Assembly (NCBI GenBank): GCA_963730165.1
Contig: CAVSQS010000002.1
Span: 186,001-250,000, forward strand
Origin: DASSQJ01 sp963730165
GTDB taxonomy: Bacteria > Actinomycetota > Actinomycetes > Actinomycetales > Dermatophilaceae
DNA length: 64,000 bases
Reading direction: 5' to 3'
This document shows, one piece after another, positions 35,002 to 43,266 of the stretch. A program made the translations under genes and the position numbers. The number at the start of each line of letters is the position of its first letter. Position 1 is the first letter of the stretch. A model generated the notes under the pieces. The model was not told where the DNA came from. It did not search any database and saw nothing but the letters and a program-made list of their open reading frames with translations.

Positions 35002-35493
35002 GTGACCGACTGCCACGTCTGCCTCGAGAACGCCCGCACGGACCTGCCGCCCCGGGAGAGGGTGACCGTCACGGACCACTGGCGGGTCGCGCACGCGTTC
35101 GACACCTCGCTCCCCGGCTGGCTCGTCCTCGACGCCCGTGCGCACGTCACCGCCCTCGACGAGCTGCCGCCCGAGGCGCACGCCGAGCTCGGCGACCTGG
35201 TGGGCCGCCTCACCGCCGCGCTGAGGGCCGAGCTCGGGTGCGAGAAGACCTACGTCATGCAGTTCTCCGAGGCCGCCGGGTTCGACCACCTCCACGTCCA
35301 CCTCGTCCCGCGGATGGCAGACCTCCCCGAGGACGGCCGGGGCGCACGGGTGTTCCGCTACCTGGGCCCGGACGCCGACGGGGAGCACGTGGACGAGGAC
35401 ACGAGGGACGCCATCGCCGTGCGCCTCGCGGCGCGGCTGCGTCCCGGGGCCGCGCCTCGGGCGCCCCGCAGCGGTGGCGGTCAGCACGTGTGA
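35002..35493 (+). CDS. HIT-family protein
   Basis: A histidine-triad nucleotide-binding protein, 163 residues. The triad is FDHLHVHLVPRMADL. An N-terminal zinc-like pair CHVCLEN starts the protein, and WRVAHAFDTSLPGWLVLDA is the nucleotide-binding strand. Such proteins hydrolyse or transfer nucleoside phosphoramidates, or are adenylylated nucleotide hydrolases. Its stop is just inside the leader region of the first subtilase; the C-terminal Ala/Pro/Gly tail is not conserved in HIT proteins. Confidence 0.9.
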   Translation: MTDCHVCLENARTDLPPRERVTVTDHWRVAHAFDTSLPGWLVLDARAHVTALDELPPEAHAELGDLVGRLTAALRAELGCEKTYVMQFSEAAGFDHLHVHLVPRMADLPEDGRGARVFRYLGPDADGEHVDEDTRDAIAVRLAARLRPGAAPRAPRSGGGQHV

Positions 35494-35511
35494 GCAGTAC
35501 GTTCACGGGAT

Positions 35512-35532
35512 CCCGCCGGACAGGCAGGCGGG
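35512..35532 (+). promoter_or_regulatory. Leader hairpin of first subtilase gene
   Basis: CCCGCC and GGCGGG pair around a nine-base loop, 23 bases before the start codon. The second protease gene has the same 6-bp stem with nine-base loop at the same place (36992-37012), where the outer pair is G-C in place of C-G. An element resembling GTAC(G/T)TTCAC precedes both. Confidence 0.5.
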
Positions 35533-35554
35533 TCCGGAGGAACGAGAGGACACC

Positions 35555-36904
35555 ATGAGACGACGAATTCTGCCTGCTGTCGCCGCGACCGCGGCGGCAG
35601 CACTCGGGTTGGCCTGGAGCGGTACGAGCGCCCAGGCCGCGGTGCCGTCGGACACGCTGGTCGAGCACTGCATCGAGCTCTACGGAGAGACGTTCGGCAC
35701 CCCGAACACCGAGCCGCTCGGCCCGTGCCAGTGGGACATGGCGCTCATCCACGCGGGCACGGAGAGCTACCAGCACGCGACGGGCAAGGGCGTCACCGTC
35801 GGCATCATCGACAGCGGCGTCCAGACCGACCACCCGGACATCGCCCCCAACCTCGACCTCGACCTGTCGTGCTCCTTCATCACCGACGACACGCCCACGG
35901 CTGACCCACTGGAGGTCGCGAACGGTGACTGCTCGAACAAGGCAGCCGTCGAGGACCTCAGCGGTCACGGAACCCACGTCGCCTCGACCATCGCCGCCCC
36001 GGTGAACGGCATCGGCATCGCCGGCGTGGCCCCGGAGGCCACCATCGTGGCGCTCAAGGCGTGCACGCAGGAGGGCTACTGCTTCGCCGACTCGGTGGAA
36101 GCCGCCCTGCGCTACGCCGGTGACAACGGCATCGACGTCGTCAACCTCAGCCTGTACGCCGACCCGTACCTGTACTACTGCAAGAACGACAAGGCGCAGA
36201 AGGAGATCCTCGCCGACCTGGCCTCGGCGGCCCGGTACGCCCAGCAGCACGGCGTGACGATCGTCGCGTCCGCCGGGAACGAGCAGGCGGACCTGCAGCA
36301 CCCGACGACGGACGGCACCAGCCCCGACTGGCCGCCGGACAGCGCGCTGCCGCGTGACGTGGGGAACAACTGCGTCGTCGCGCCCGCCGAGCTCCCCGAG
36401 ACGCTCACCGTGTCCTCCACCGGACCGGTGGGGTACCCCGGGTACGACCTGTGGATCGCCGACTACTCCTCCGTCGGGATGAGCCGCGTCGACGTCACCG
36501 CCCCCGGTGGCGACTACTTCGGGGCGACCGGGACCGTCCAGGACGCCATTCTCGCCGCGGTGCCGATCGGCAGCGAGATCTGGAAGGCCTACGACCCGTA
36601 CAACCAGTTCTACCCGGGCTTCTCCACCACGGACGGTGGCGGGGGCTACATCTACCTCAACGGGACGTCGATGTCGTCGCCTCACGCGGCGGGCGTCGCT
36701 GCCCTCGTGGTCCAGCAGCACCCGAAGTGGTCCCCGAAGGCCGTCCAGTCCGCAGTGGAGCGCACGGCCTCCCCGATGACGTGCCCGCCGGACTGGGAGC
36801 CTCTGGGCGCCTCGGACGCCCGCGAGCGCTGCTACGGCAGCGGTGGCCGGACCTCGTTCTTCGGCCGGGGCATGGTCGACGCCCTCGCCGCGGCGACGAG
36901 CTGA
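35555..36904 (+). CDS. Secreted subtilisin-like serine protease (S8), copy 1
   Basis: An extracellular subtilase of 449 residues from ATG 35555 (MRRRILPAVAATAAAALGLA). The signal peptide ends around AQA-AVPS. Catalytic residues: aspartate in VTVGIIDSGVQTDHPDIAP, histidine in EDLSGHGTHVASTIAAP, serine in YLNGTSMSSPHAAGVAALV; the oxyanion asparagine is in IVASAGNEQADLQH. At least eight cysteines (CIELYGETF, GPCQWDMA, LSCSF, GDCSNK, KACTQEGYCF) suggest disulfides. No propeptide inhibitor domain is obvious; the mature enzyme seems to begin almost at once. The longer frame to 35474 is not used. A near-copy follows 129 bases later. Confidence 0.92.
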   Translation: MRRRILPAVAATAAAALGLAWSGTSAQAAVPSDTLVEHCIELYGETFGTPNTEPLGPCQWDMALIHAGTESYQHATGKGVTVGIIDSGVQTDHPDIAPNLDLDLSCSFITDDTPTADPLEVANGDCSNKAAVEDLSGHGTHVASTIAAPVNGIGIAGVAPEATIVALKACTQEGYCFADSVEAALRYAGDNGIDVVNLSLYADPYLYYCKNDKAQKEILADLASAARYAQQHGVTIVASAGNEQADLQHPTTDGTSPDWPPDSALPRDVGNNCVVAPAELPETLTVSSTGPVGYPGYDLWIADYSSVGMSRVDVTAPGGDYFGATGTVQDAILAAVPIGSEIWKAYDPYNQFYPGFSTTDGGGGYIYLNGTSMSSPHAAGVAALVVQQHPKWSPKAVQSAVERTASPMTCPPDWEPLGASDARERCYGSGGRTSFFGRGMVDALAAATS

Positions 36905-36917
36905 CCCACCCCACCGG

Positions 36918-36944
36918 TGGCCCCCGCGCGTCGCGCGGGGGCCA
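36918..36944. terminator. Terminator after the first subtilase
   Basis: TGGCCCCCGCGCG (36918-36930) pairs with 36932-36944 across a single base, effectively a stem with a 3-base loop. The same arms follow the second subtilase, bases 38388-38414, so the terminator was duplicated with the gene. Confidence 0.8.
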
Positions 36945-36991
36945 TCTCGGGGTCTGGTCAACTGCCGCTGCGACCTGTACTTTCACCAGAT

Positions 36992-37012
36992 GCCGCCGAA
37001 CGGGGAGGCGGC
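36992..37012 (+). promoter_or_regulatory. Leader hairpin of second subtilase gene
   Basis: GCCGCC and GGCGGC pair around the nine-base loop GAACGGGGA, 21 bases before the start codon. It is the equivalent of the hairpin at 35512-35532, with one compensatory outer pair. TGTACTTTCACC lies at about 36977-36987. Confidence 0.5.
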
Positions 37013-37033
37013 TCGTAGGTAGGTGAGGGCACC

Positions 37034-38383
37034 ATGGGACGACGACTCACCCCGTTCGCCGCGGTCACCGCCGCGGCCGCACTCGGGCTCGCATGGACCG
37101 GGCCGGCAGCTCGAGCGGCGACCCCCGAGGCCGAGCTCGTCCAGCTGTGCCGGGACCTGTACGGCGACACCTTCGCGACGCCGAACACCGAGCCGCTCGG
37201 GCCGTGCCAGTGGGACATGGCGCTGATCCACGCGGGCACCGAGAGCTACCGGCACGCGACCGGCAAGGGCGTCACGGTCGGCGTCATCGACGGCGGTGTC
37301 CAGACCGACCACCCGGACATCGCCCCCAACCTCGACCTCGACCTGTCGTGCTCCTTCATCATGGACGGGACGCCGACCGCAGCGGCCTGGGAGACCGCCG
37401 GCGGCGACTGCTCGGACAAGGACGCCATCGAGGACCCGGACGGCCACGGCACCCATGTCGCCTCGACGATCGCGGCCCCGGTCAACAGCATCGGGATCGC
37501 CGGGGTCGCCCCCGAGGCGACCATCGTCGCGCTCAAGGTGTGCACGCACGAGGGCTACTGCTTCGCCGACGCCGTCTCGGCGGCCCTGAGGTACGCCGGC
37601 GACGAGCGCCTGGACGTCGTCAACCTCAGCCTCTACACCGACCCGTACCTGTACTTCTGCCGCGACGACGCCGGCCAGCGCGAGACGGTCGCAGAGGTCC
37701 ACACCGCGGCCAGGTACGCACAGCAGCGTGGCGTGACGATCGTCGCCGCCGCCGCCAACTCCCGGGCCGACCTCCAGCACCCCGGCACCGACGACACGAG
37801 CCCCGACTGGCCTCCCGGCACGGAGGTCGAGCGAGAGATCCGCAACAACTGCGTCGAGCTGCCAGCCGAGCTGCCCGAGGCCCTTACCGTCTCGGCCACC
37901 GGGCCGGTCGGCTACCCGGGGTGGGACCAGGACATCGCCAACTACTCCACCGTGGGGATGGGGCGGGTCGACGTCGCGGCCCCCGGTGGCAACTACTTCG
38001 TCGCGAGCGGGACCGTCCAGGACGGGATCCTCGCTGCCACTCCGGCCAGTGGCCCCACCTGGGAGTACTTCGACGGCTTCAGCGACGTCTTCCCCGGCAC
38101 GACGACCACCCAGGACGGCTTCGGCTACACCTACTACTCGGGCACCTCGCAGGCGTCACCGCACGCGGCGGGCGTCGCGGCCCTCGTTGTCCAGCAGCAC
38201 CCGACCTGGTCGCCGAAGGCGGTCCAGGCGGCGGTCGAGCGCACGGCCACCCCGATGGAGTGCCCCGCGGACTGGTCGCCGCTCGGCCCGGGCGACGAGC
38301 GGGAGCGCTGCTACGGCGGCGGCGGCCGGACCTCGTTCTTCGGCCGGGGCATGGTCGACGCCCTCGCCGCGGCGACGAGCTGA
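37034..38383 (+). CDS. Secreted subtilisin-like serine protease (S8), copy 2
   Basis: Paralogue of the preceding gene, also 449 residues, with the same layout. Signal: MGRRLTPFAAVTAAAALGLA, cleavage near ARAATPEA. Asp is in VTVGVIDGGVQTDHPDIAPN (the residue after Asp is Gly instead of Ser), His in EDPDGHGTHVASTIAAP, Ser in YYSGTSQASPHAAGVAALVV and the oxyanion Asn in VAAAANSRADLQH. Cysteines correspond to those of copy 1. Identity to copy 1 is high throughout, by eye roughly three quarters or more, with stretches of 62 and 64 bases that are identical. The start ATG 37034 is followed by CGACGACTC. Expression is probably separate because a terminator divides them. Confidence 0.92.
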   Translation: MGRRLTPFAAVTAAAALGLAWTGPAARAATPEAELVQLCRDLYGDTFATPNTEPLGPCQWDMALIHAGTESYRHATGKGVTVGVIDGGVQTDHPDIAPNLDLDLSCSFIMDGTPTAAAWETAGGDCSDKDAIEDPDGHGTHVASTIAAPVNSIGIAGVAPEATIVALKVCTHEGYCFADAVSAALRYAGDERLDVVNLSLYTDPYLYFCRDDAGQRETVAEVHTAARYAQQRGVTIVAAAANSRADLQHPGTDDTSPDWPPGTEVEREIRNNCVELPAELPEALTVSATGPVGYPGWDQDIANYSTVGMGRVDVAAPGGNYFVASGTVQDGILAATPASGPTWEYFDGFSDVFPGTTTTQDGFGYTYYSGTSQASPHAAGVAALVVQQHPTWSPKAVQAAVERTATPMECPADWSPLGPGDERERCYGGGGRTSFFGRGMVDALAAATS

Positions 38384-38385
38384 CC

Positions 38386-38416
38386 GGTGGCCCCCGCGCG
38401 TCGCGCGGGGGCCACC
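38386..38416. terminator. Terminator after the second subtilase
   Basis: Extended version of the hairpin of copy 1: GGTGGCCCCCGCGCG with CGCGCGGGGGCCACC around one base, 15-bp arms. It begins three bases after the stop and also lies just past the end of the convergent cimA gene. Confidence 0.85.
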
Positions 38417-38423
38417 GCGCTGC

Positions 38424-40016
38424 TCAGCGGGGGTCGACCCCAGCGCGGACCAACCCGTAGGTCATCGACTCCACGAGGGCGTCCCAGCTGGCCTCGAGGA
38501 TGTTGGCCGCGACCCCGATCGTCGTCCACGACGTCGTGCCGTCGGAGGTCTCGATGAGGACGCGCGTCACCGCGTCGGTGCCGTGGGCCGCGTCGAGGAT
38601 GCGCACCTTGTAGTCGATGAGCTCGAGGTGCCCGATCTCGGGGTAGGTCGCTGCGAGAGCGGTCCGGAGCGCGTGGTCGAGCGCGTTGACCGGTCCGTTC
38701 CCCTCACCGGTCTCGACGTGCCGGCGCCCGGCCGCCCTGACCTTGACCGTGGCCTCGGACAGGGCCGTGTCGTCACCCCGTGCGTCGGTGATGACACGCC
38801 AGGACTCGACCTCGAAGAAGTGCGGGAGCGACCCGTCGAGCTCGTGCCGCAGGAGGAGCTCGAAGCTGGCGTCCGCGGCGTCGAAGGTGTAGCCGCGCAG
38901 CTCCTTCTCCTTGACCGCGGCGAGGACCCGGCGCAGCGTCGCGTCGTCGGTCTCGTCGGACGCGTCGAGGTCGAACCCGAGCTCGCGCGACTTCAGCTCG
39001 ATGGACGCCCGGCCGGCCATGTCGGAGACGAGCATCCGCATGTCGTTGCCGACCTCCTTGGGGTCCAGGTGCTGGTAGAGGTCCGGGTCGACCTTGATCG
39101 CGCTCGCGTGCAGCCCGGCCTTGTGCGCGAACGCACTCGAGCCGACGTAGGGCTGGCGCGAGTAGGCGGGGACGTTGGTGACCTCGGCGATGGCGTGGGC
39201 GATCCGGGTCGCGTCCTGGAGCCGGTGCGGCTCGAGCAGCTCGTGCCCACCCTTGAGCTGGAGGTTGGCGACCACGGTCAGCAGGTCGGCGTTGCCGGTG
39301 CGCTCGCCGTAGCCGTTGACCGTCCCCTGGACGTGTGTGGCGCCGGCGTCGACCGCCGCCATCGAGTTCGCCACGGCGCAGCCGGTGTCGTTGTGGCAGT
39401 GGATGCCGACGCGCACCCCGGTGCTCTCGACGACGTCGTGGACGACGTCGCCGACCTCACCGGGCAGCATCCCGCCGTTGGTGTCGCACAGCGCCGCGAG
39501 CTCGGCGCCGGCCTCGGCGGCGACGCGCACGGCCTCGAGGGCGTAGGCCCGGTCGACGCGGTAGCCGTCGAAGAAGTGCTCGGCATCGAGGAAGACGCGT
39601 CGCCCCTCGCGGCGGAGGAAGGAGACGGTGTCCCGGATCATCTCGAGGTTCTCCTCGAGGGTGGTGCGCAGGGCACGCTCGACGTGGCCGGTGTGCGACT
39701 TGGCGACGAGGGTCACGACCGAGGCCTGGCTGTCCAGCAGGGCCCGCACGAGGGGGTCGGTGTCGGCTCGGCCACCAGCTCGGCGGGTCGCCCCGAAGGC
39801 GGCGAGGGTGGCGTTGCGGAGGGTGAGGTCGCGGGCCGCCCGGGCGAAGAACTCGGTGTCCTTGGGGTTTGCCCCGGGCCAGCCGCCTTCGATGTAGCCG
39901 ACGCCGAGGTCGTCGAGGTGCGACGCGATGGCCAGCTTGTCGGCCACGGAGAGGTTCAGCCCCTCCTGCTGCGCGCCGTCCCGCAGCGTCGTGTCGTAGA
40001 CGTGGAGGTCGGTCAT
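38424..40016 (-). CDS. cimA: Citramalate synthase
   Basis: Condenses pyruvate and acetyl-CoA to citramalate, first step of the threonine-independent route to 2-oxobutyrate and isoleucine. It has 530 residues from ATG 40016 (MTDLHVYDTTLRDGAQQEGL). The catalytic TIM barrel carries DTTLRDGAQQ, GVRVGIHCHNDTGCAVANSM and TVNGYGERTGNADL; the C-terminal regulatory domain (about residues 380-530) has VNALDHALRTALAATYPEIG. The HCHNDTG and GERTGN signatures fit CimA and LeuA alike; the overall length and DTTLRDGAQQEGLNLS favour CimA, with homocitrate synthase less likely. Upstream (40208-40316) is a leader peptide and terminator hairpin. Confidence 0.9.
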   Translation of the reverse strand: MTDLHVYDTTLRDGAQQEGLNLSVADKLAIASHLDDLGVGYIEGGWPGANPKDTEFFARAARDLTLRNATLAAFGATRRAGGRADTDPLVRALLDSQASVVTLVAKSHTGHVERALRTTLEENLEMIRDTVSFLRREGRRVFLDAEHFFDGYRVDRAYALEAVRVAAEAGAELAALCDTNGGMLPGEVGDVVHDVVESTGVRVGIHCHNDTGCAVANSMAAVDAGATHVQGTVNGYGERTGNADLLTVVANLQLKGGHELLEPHRLQDATRIAHAIAEVTNVPAYSRQPYVGSSAFAHKAGLHASAIKVDPDLYQHLDPKEVGNDMRMLVSDMAGRASIELKSRELGFDLDASDETDDATLRRVLAAVKEKELRGYTFDAADASFELLLRHELDGSLPHFFEVESWRVITDARGDDTALSEATVKVRAAGRRHVETGEGNGPVNALDHALRTALAATYPEIGHLELIDYKVRILDAAHGTDAVTRVLIETSDGTTSWTTIGVAANILEASWDALVESMTYGLVRAGVDPR

Positions 40017-40207
40017 CGTTGGTCTCACCCGTGCTCTCGTCCGCCGGTCGCCCGGCGGCTGGTGCCCCGGCCCGGGTGGGCCGGGGCGTCACCGCGTGGC
40101 GTCCCCACCATCATCGACCCGCGGTGCGCCCGGGCGCCCGAAGGGTGGCCGGGCGACCGGTCCTGTCGGCCCGGGCCGCCTCCGGTGGGTGACGGTCCCG
40201 GTCCAAC

Positions 40208-40235
40208 AAAAAGACCCCCCGGGTGTGGGAGGTCT
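40208..40235 (-). terminator. Attenuator terminator in the cimA leader
   Basis: AGACCCCCC and GGGAGGTCT (on plus) pair with one wobble around GGGTGT, and on the minus strand the stem is followed by a run of T residues (40212-40208). This is a rho-independent terminator, unusual here for having a T run, about 190 bases before cimA. Immediately upstream is another hairpin, GCGCGACGAG/CTCGTCGCGC (40236-40260), adjoining the leader stop codon. Confidence 0.75.
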
Positions 40236-40259
40236 GCGCGACGAGGAGATCTCGTCGCG

Positions 40260-40316
40260 CTAGCCGATAATGACCGCGGTGGTGCCCGCGTCACGGAACG
40301 TCACGGGAGTAAGCAT
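40260..40316 (-). CDS. Leader peptide of cimA
   Basis: A short open frame of 18 codons, MLTPVTFRDAGTTAVIIG, ending in Val-Ile-Ile-Gly before TAG. Its stop codon touches a 10-bp hairpin and the terminator follows. This is the arrangement of an attenuation leader, in which ribosome stalling at isoleucine or valine codons would change folding. No strong ribosome site is seen (GGGCGTGGG before ATG). The reading from isoleucine starvation to cimA expression is inferred. Confidence 0.6.
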   Translation of the reverse strand: MLTPVTFRDAGTTAVIIG

Positions 40317-40384
40317 CCCACGCCCATGCGCTACCCACCCACGAACCGTCCACATCGTGGCCACCGGGGTCCTCGACGCGCGGC

Positions 40385-41497
40385 TCACCGCGGGACGGTC
40401 GCCTCCCACCACGGGTCGAGGCGGGGCTGCTGGGCGACGTCGACCCGGTCGCCCACCCGGGGCACCCCGACGGGGACGCCGGTGGACGCGGCGGCCACGA
40501 GCAGCCGTTCGACGGGTTCGGCCCACGGGTGCGGGGCGAGGACGAACGTGCCCCAGTGGATCGGCAGGAGCAGGCCCCCGTCGAGGTCACGAGTGGCCTG
40601 GACGGCCTCCTCGGGGTCGAGGTGGATGTCGTGCCAGGCGGGGTCGTAGGCACCGATCGCCATGAGGGAGACGTCGAACGGCCCATGCTCCGCACCGATC
40701 GCCCCGTAGCCGTCGAAGTAGCCGGTGTCGCCGCTGAAGAACACCCGCCCACCCGGGCCGGAGAGCACCCACGACGCCCACAGCGTCCCGTCGCGCCGCA
40801 GCCCGCGGCCCGAGAAGTGCTGCGCCTCGACGGCCGCCACCCGGACCCCGGCGACGTCGACCGACTCGCCCCAGTCGCACTCGACGTAGCGCGTCGGTGG
40901 GAGCCCCCAGGCGTCGAGGTGGGCCCCCACACCGAGCGGCACGACGAACAGCGCCCGCGTCGTGGCGGCCAGGGCCCTCACGGTGTCCATGTCGAGGTGG
41001 TCGTAGTGGTCGTGCGAGATGACGACGGCGTCGACCGGCCCGAGCCGCTCCAGTGCCACCGGGACGGCATGGAGGCGGCGCGGACCGACGTGCCGGCTCG
41101 GCGAGCACCGCTCCCCCCAGACCGGGTCGAGGAGGAGGCGCACCCCGTCCATCTCGACGAGGCAGCTGGCGTGCCCGAACCACGTGACGTGCAACCCGTC
41201 GGTCGCGGGCTCCCGGTGGGCGCTGACGACCGGGATCGGACCCGGTGGGTGCCGCAGGGCGGCCCCCTCCCGGAACCGGCGCAGGACGTCGCGCTGGTTG
41301 GTGGGCAGGGCGGACGTCCCGCGGGCCGTGTTGTGGAAGGCGCCGGCTCGGTAGTGCGGCGAGCGCTGCATGCGCTCGAGGCGGATGCCGTCGGGACGGC
41401 CGCCGAGGGCCTGGTTCACACCTCGGCCGGCGACGGCGAGGGCGCCGAGGGCGCTGGCGGCGCCTGCCGCCACGGCGAGTGGGTTGACTCGGGTCAC
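40385..41497 (-). CDS. MBL-fold metal-dependent hydrolase (NAPE-PLD/UlaG-like)
   Basis: A metallo-beta-lactamase-fold enzyme, 370 residues from GTG 41497 (VTRVNPLAVAAGAASALGAL). The N-terminus has a hydrophobic segment, so it may be membrane-anchored or secreted. Metal motif: VISHDHYDHLDMDTV (HxHxDH), with further ligands in FSGDTGYFDGYG and LLPIHWGTFVLAPHPW. The HVTWFGHASCLVEMDGVRLL start and RHVGPRRLHAVPVALERLG are NAPE-PLD/RomA-like features. Substrate unknown. Start uncertain: GTG 41521 is also possible. The 370 bases between its end and cimA hold only the leader elements. Confidence 0.85.
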   Translation of the reverse strand: MTRVNPLAVAAGAASALGALAVAGRGVNQALGGRPDGIRLERMQRSPHYRAGAFHNTARGTSALPTNQRDVLRRFREGAALRHPPGPIPVVSAHREPATDGLHVTWFGHASCLVEMDGVRLLLDPVWGERCSPSRHVGPRRLHAVPVALERLGPVDAVVISHDHYDHLDMDTVRALAATTRALFVVPLGVGAHLDAWGLPPTRYVECDWGESVDVAGVRVAAVEAQHFSGRGLRRDGTLWASWVLSGPGGRVFFSGDTGYFDGYGAIGAEHGPFDVSLMAIGAYDPAWHDIHLDPEEAVQATRDLDGGLLLPIHWGTFVLAPHPWAEPVERLLVAAASTGVPVGVPRVGDRVDVAQQPRLDPWWEATVPR

Positions 41498-41571
41498 CGG
41501 GCCATTGTCACCCGCCACCACCGCGGCGGGGTCACCTATCCTGAGGCGTGGGCCCGTAGCCGGGAGGACCG

Positions 41572-42468
41572 ATGGACGCGATGCACGGCGACCTCACGCG
41601 GGCTCCGCTCGCCTACCCGCTCGTCCCCGTCGACGGCCCGCGGCTCGTGCTCGCCGGGTGCGAGCACCCCGTGCGGCCCCGGCACGGTCATCCCCTCGGC
41701 CGGGCCCGCGCGACCAGCTGCCCGGCGTGCGCCGAGCTCCCGGGATCGGCAGCGGGCCTGCCGTTGCGGTCGGCGCTGGCCGCGTTGGACGTCGCGCCCC
41801 TGGCGGACCGCACGCCGGTGCTCGCGGTGGGATCCAACGCGGCCTCACCCGTGATCCGCCACAAGCTGGTCGCCCACGGCGCCTCCACCGTCGTCCCGGT
41901 GGTCACCGGCCTGGTCCGCGGCCTGGGCGTGGCGCACTCGGCGCACGTGGCCCGTGGTGGGTACGTGCCGGCCGCCCCGGTGCACGTCCCCTCGGCCCGC
42001 ACGCGGGTCGTCCTCCAGCTGCTCGACGACGACCAGCTCGCCGCCGTCGACGCGACGGAGCCGAACTACGACCGTGTCGAGGTCACCGCGTCGCGCTACC
42101 CGCTCGTCCTCACCGGGGGCGCGCGGCCCCGCCGGGTGCACCTGTACGCCTCGCGCCGGGGGGTGCTCGACCTGCCCGGCCAGGCCCCCCGGTCGCTGCT
42201 GCCGCAGCGGCTCGTCCTCTCGGCCCTCGGTGCGGCCGGCGTCCCCCACACGTCCGGCCACCCCGAGGAGGTCAGCGCCCGGCTCGCCTCCTCGCCGGAG
42301 GTCCGGGATGCCGTTCACCGCGCCCTCGACGACCTCGGGCTCGTGCGCGCCTCCGGACTGCACGCGGCCCCGGCGAACCGGCTGCGCTGGCAGGACCCGG
42401 CACGCACGGAGCGGCCGCGGCGTGGCACGCATCGACCCCGGACCTGTGCCGCGGCCCGTCACCGCTGA
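41572..42468 (+). CDS. Uncharacterised protein with possible zinc ligands
   Basis: A 298-residue protein I do not recognise. ATG 41572 has GGGAGGACC nearby upstream. Near the N-terminus VLAGCEHPVRPRHGHPLGRA and SCPACAELPG provide a C-x-H ... H ... C-x-x-C set that could bind zinc. A central block VLAVGSNAASPVIRHKLV, with a GSN tripeptide, and EPNYDRVEVTASRYPLVLTG recall gamma-glutamylcyclotransferase folds, but this is a weak resemblance. The C-terminus is Arg-rich. It is convergent with the GATase cluster and shares no clear operon. Confidence 0.6.
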   Translation: MDAMHGDLTRAPLAYPLVPVDGPRLVLAGCEHPVRPRHGHPLGRARATSCPACAELPGSAAGLPLRSALAALDVAPLADRTPVLAVGSNAASPVIRHKLVAHGASTVVPVVTGLVRGLGVAHSAHVARGGYVPAAPVHVPSARTRVVLQLLDDDQLAAVDATEPNYDRVEVTASRYPLVLTGGARPRRVHLYASRRGVLDLPGQAPRSLLPQRLVLSALGAAGVPHTSGHPEEVSARLASSPEVRDAVHRALDDLGLVRASGLHAAPANRLRWQDPARTERPRRGTHRPRTCAAARHR

Positions 42469-42516
42469 CGGACCGGGCCGGAGCCGGCCCGCTCGATCGT
42501 CGGGGTCCGGTCCTCG

Positions 42517-43266
42517 TCAGCGGTCGCTGCGGTCGCTGACGCCGCCGGCCGCCTCGACGAGCGCCTCGAAGAGCGCGCCCTCCTCGCCCTCCTCGGCGTG
42601 CCACTGGACCGCGACCCGGAACAGCCCGGTCGGGTCCTCCATCGCCTCGAGGGTGCCGTCCTCGTGCCACGCGGAGGCGACCCACCCGGAGCCCTCGAGC
42701 GACCCCGGACGGACCGCCTGGTGGTGGTAGGTCGGCACGTCGAGCGGCGCCTCCCCGAGCAGCGAGGCCACCCGGGTGCCCGGCACCGTGGTGACGGGGT
42801 GGGAGCCGAACAGGCCCTGCTGCGCGAGGTGGTCCTCGTGCCCGACGAGGTCGGGCAGGTGCTGGTCGAGGACCGCCCCGGCCGCGACGGCCATCACCTG
42901 CATGCCTCGACAGATCCCGAGCACCGGGAGGTCGTGGTCCCGAGCCGCATTGACGAGCGCGATCTCCCAGGCGTCGCGGTCCCGCCTGGGGTCCTGGGAG
43001 GTGTGGTGGGGCTCGGCCCGGTACCGGCTCGCCTCCACGTCCGCGCCGCCACCGACGACGAGCCCGTCGATCCGCTCGACGAGGGCACCGGCCATCGCCT
43101 CGTCGACATCGGGTCGGGGGGGCAGCACGAGCACCACCCCACCCGCGCGCTCGACCTGCTGGACGTACCGGTACGGGAGCACCGCGCTGCACTGGCCGAC
43201 CCAGGGGGCCCGGTCGACCTGCTCGACGTAGCACGTGATGCCGATGACCGGCCGGGTCGCGCTCAC
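42517..43266 (-). CDS. Gamma-glutamyl amide hydrolase (PuuD-like, class I glutamine amidotransferase)
   Basis: Hydrolyses gamma-glutamyl-gamma-aminobutyrate-type amides, releasing glutamate, 249 residues from GTG 43266 (VSATRPVIGITCYVEQVDRA). Nucleophile cysteine: VLGICRGMQVMAVAAGAVL; catalytic His/Glu: AVQWHAEEGEEGALFEAL. The substrate loop is GLVVGGGADVEASRY. It overlaps the SDR gene by four bases (GTGA), placing it last in the GS-ALDH-SDR-hydrolase operon. Confidence 0.88.
   Translation of the reverse strand: MSATRPVIGITCYVEQVDRAPWVGQCSAVLPYRYVQQVERAGGVVLVLPPRPDVDEAMAGALVERIDGLVVGGGADVEASRYRAEPHHTSQDPRRDRDAWEIALVNAARDHDLPVLGICRGMQVMAVAAGAVLDQHLPDLVGHEDHLAQQGLFGSHPVTTVPGTRVASLLGEAPLDVPTYHHQAVRPGSLEGSGWVASAWHEDGTLEAMEDPTGLFRVAVQWHAEEGEEGALFEALVEAAGGVSDRSDR

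Noticed and set aside
40260..40526. An 88-codon minus-strand frame ending at the cimA leader
   Set aside because: Only its last 18 codons make sense as a leader peptide; the upstream part overlaps the 3' end of the metallo-beta-lactamase gene and has no homology features.
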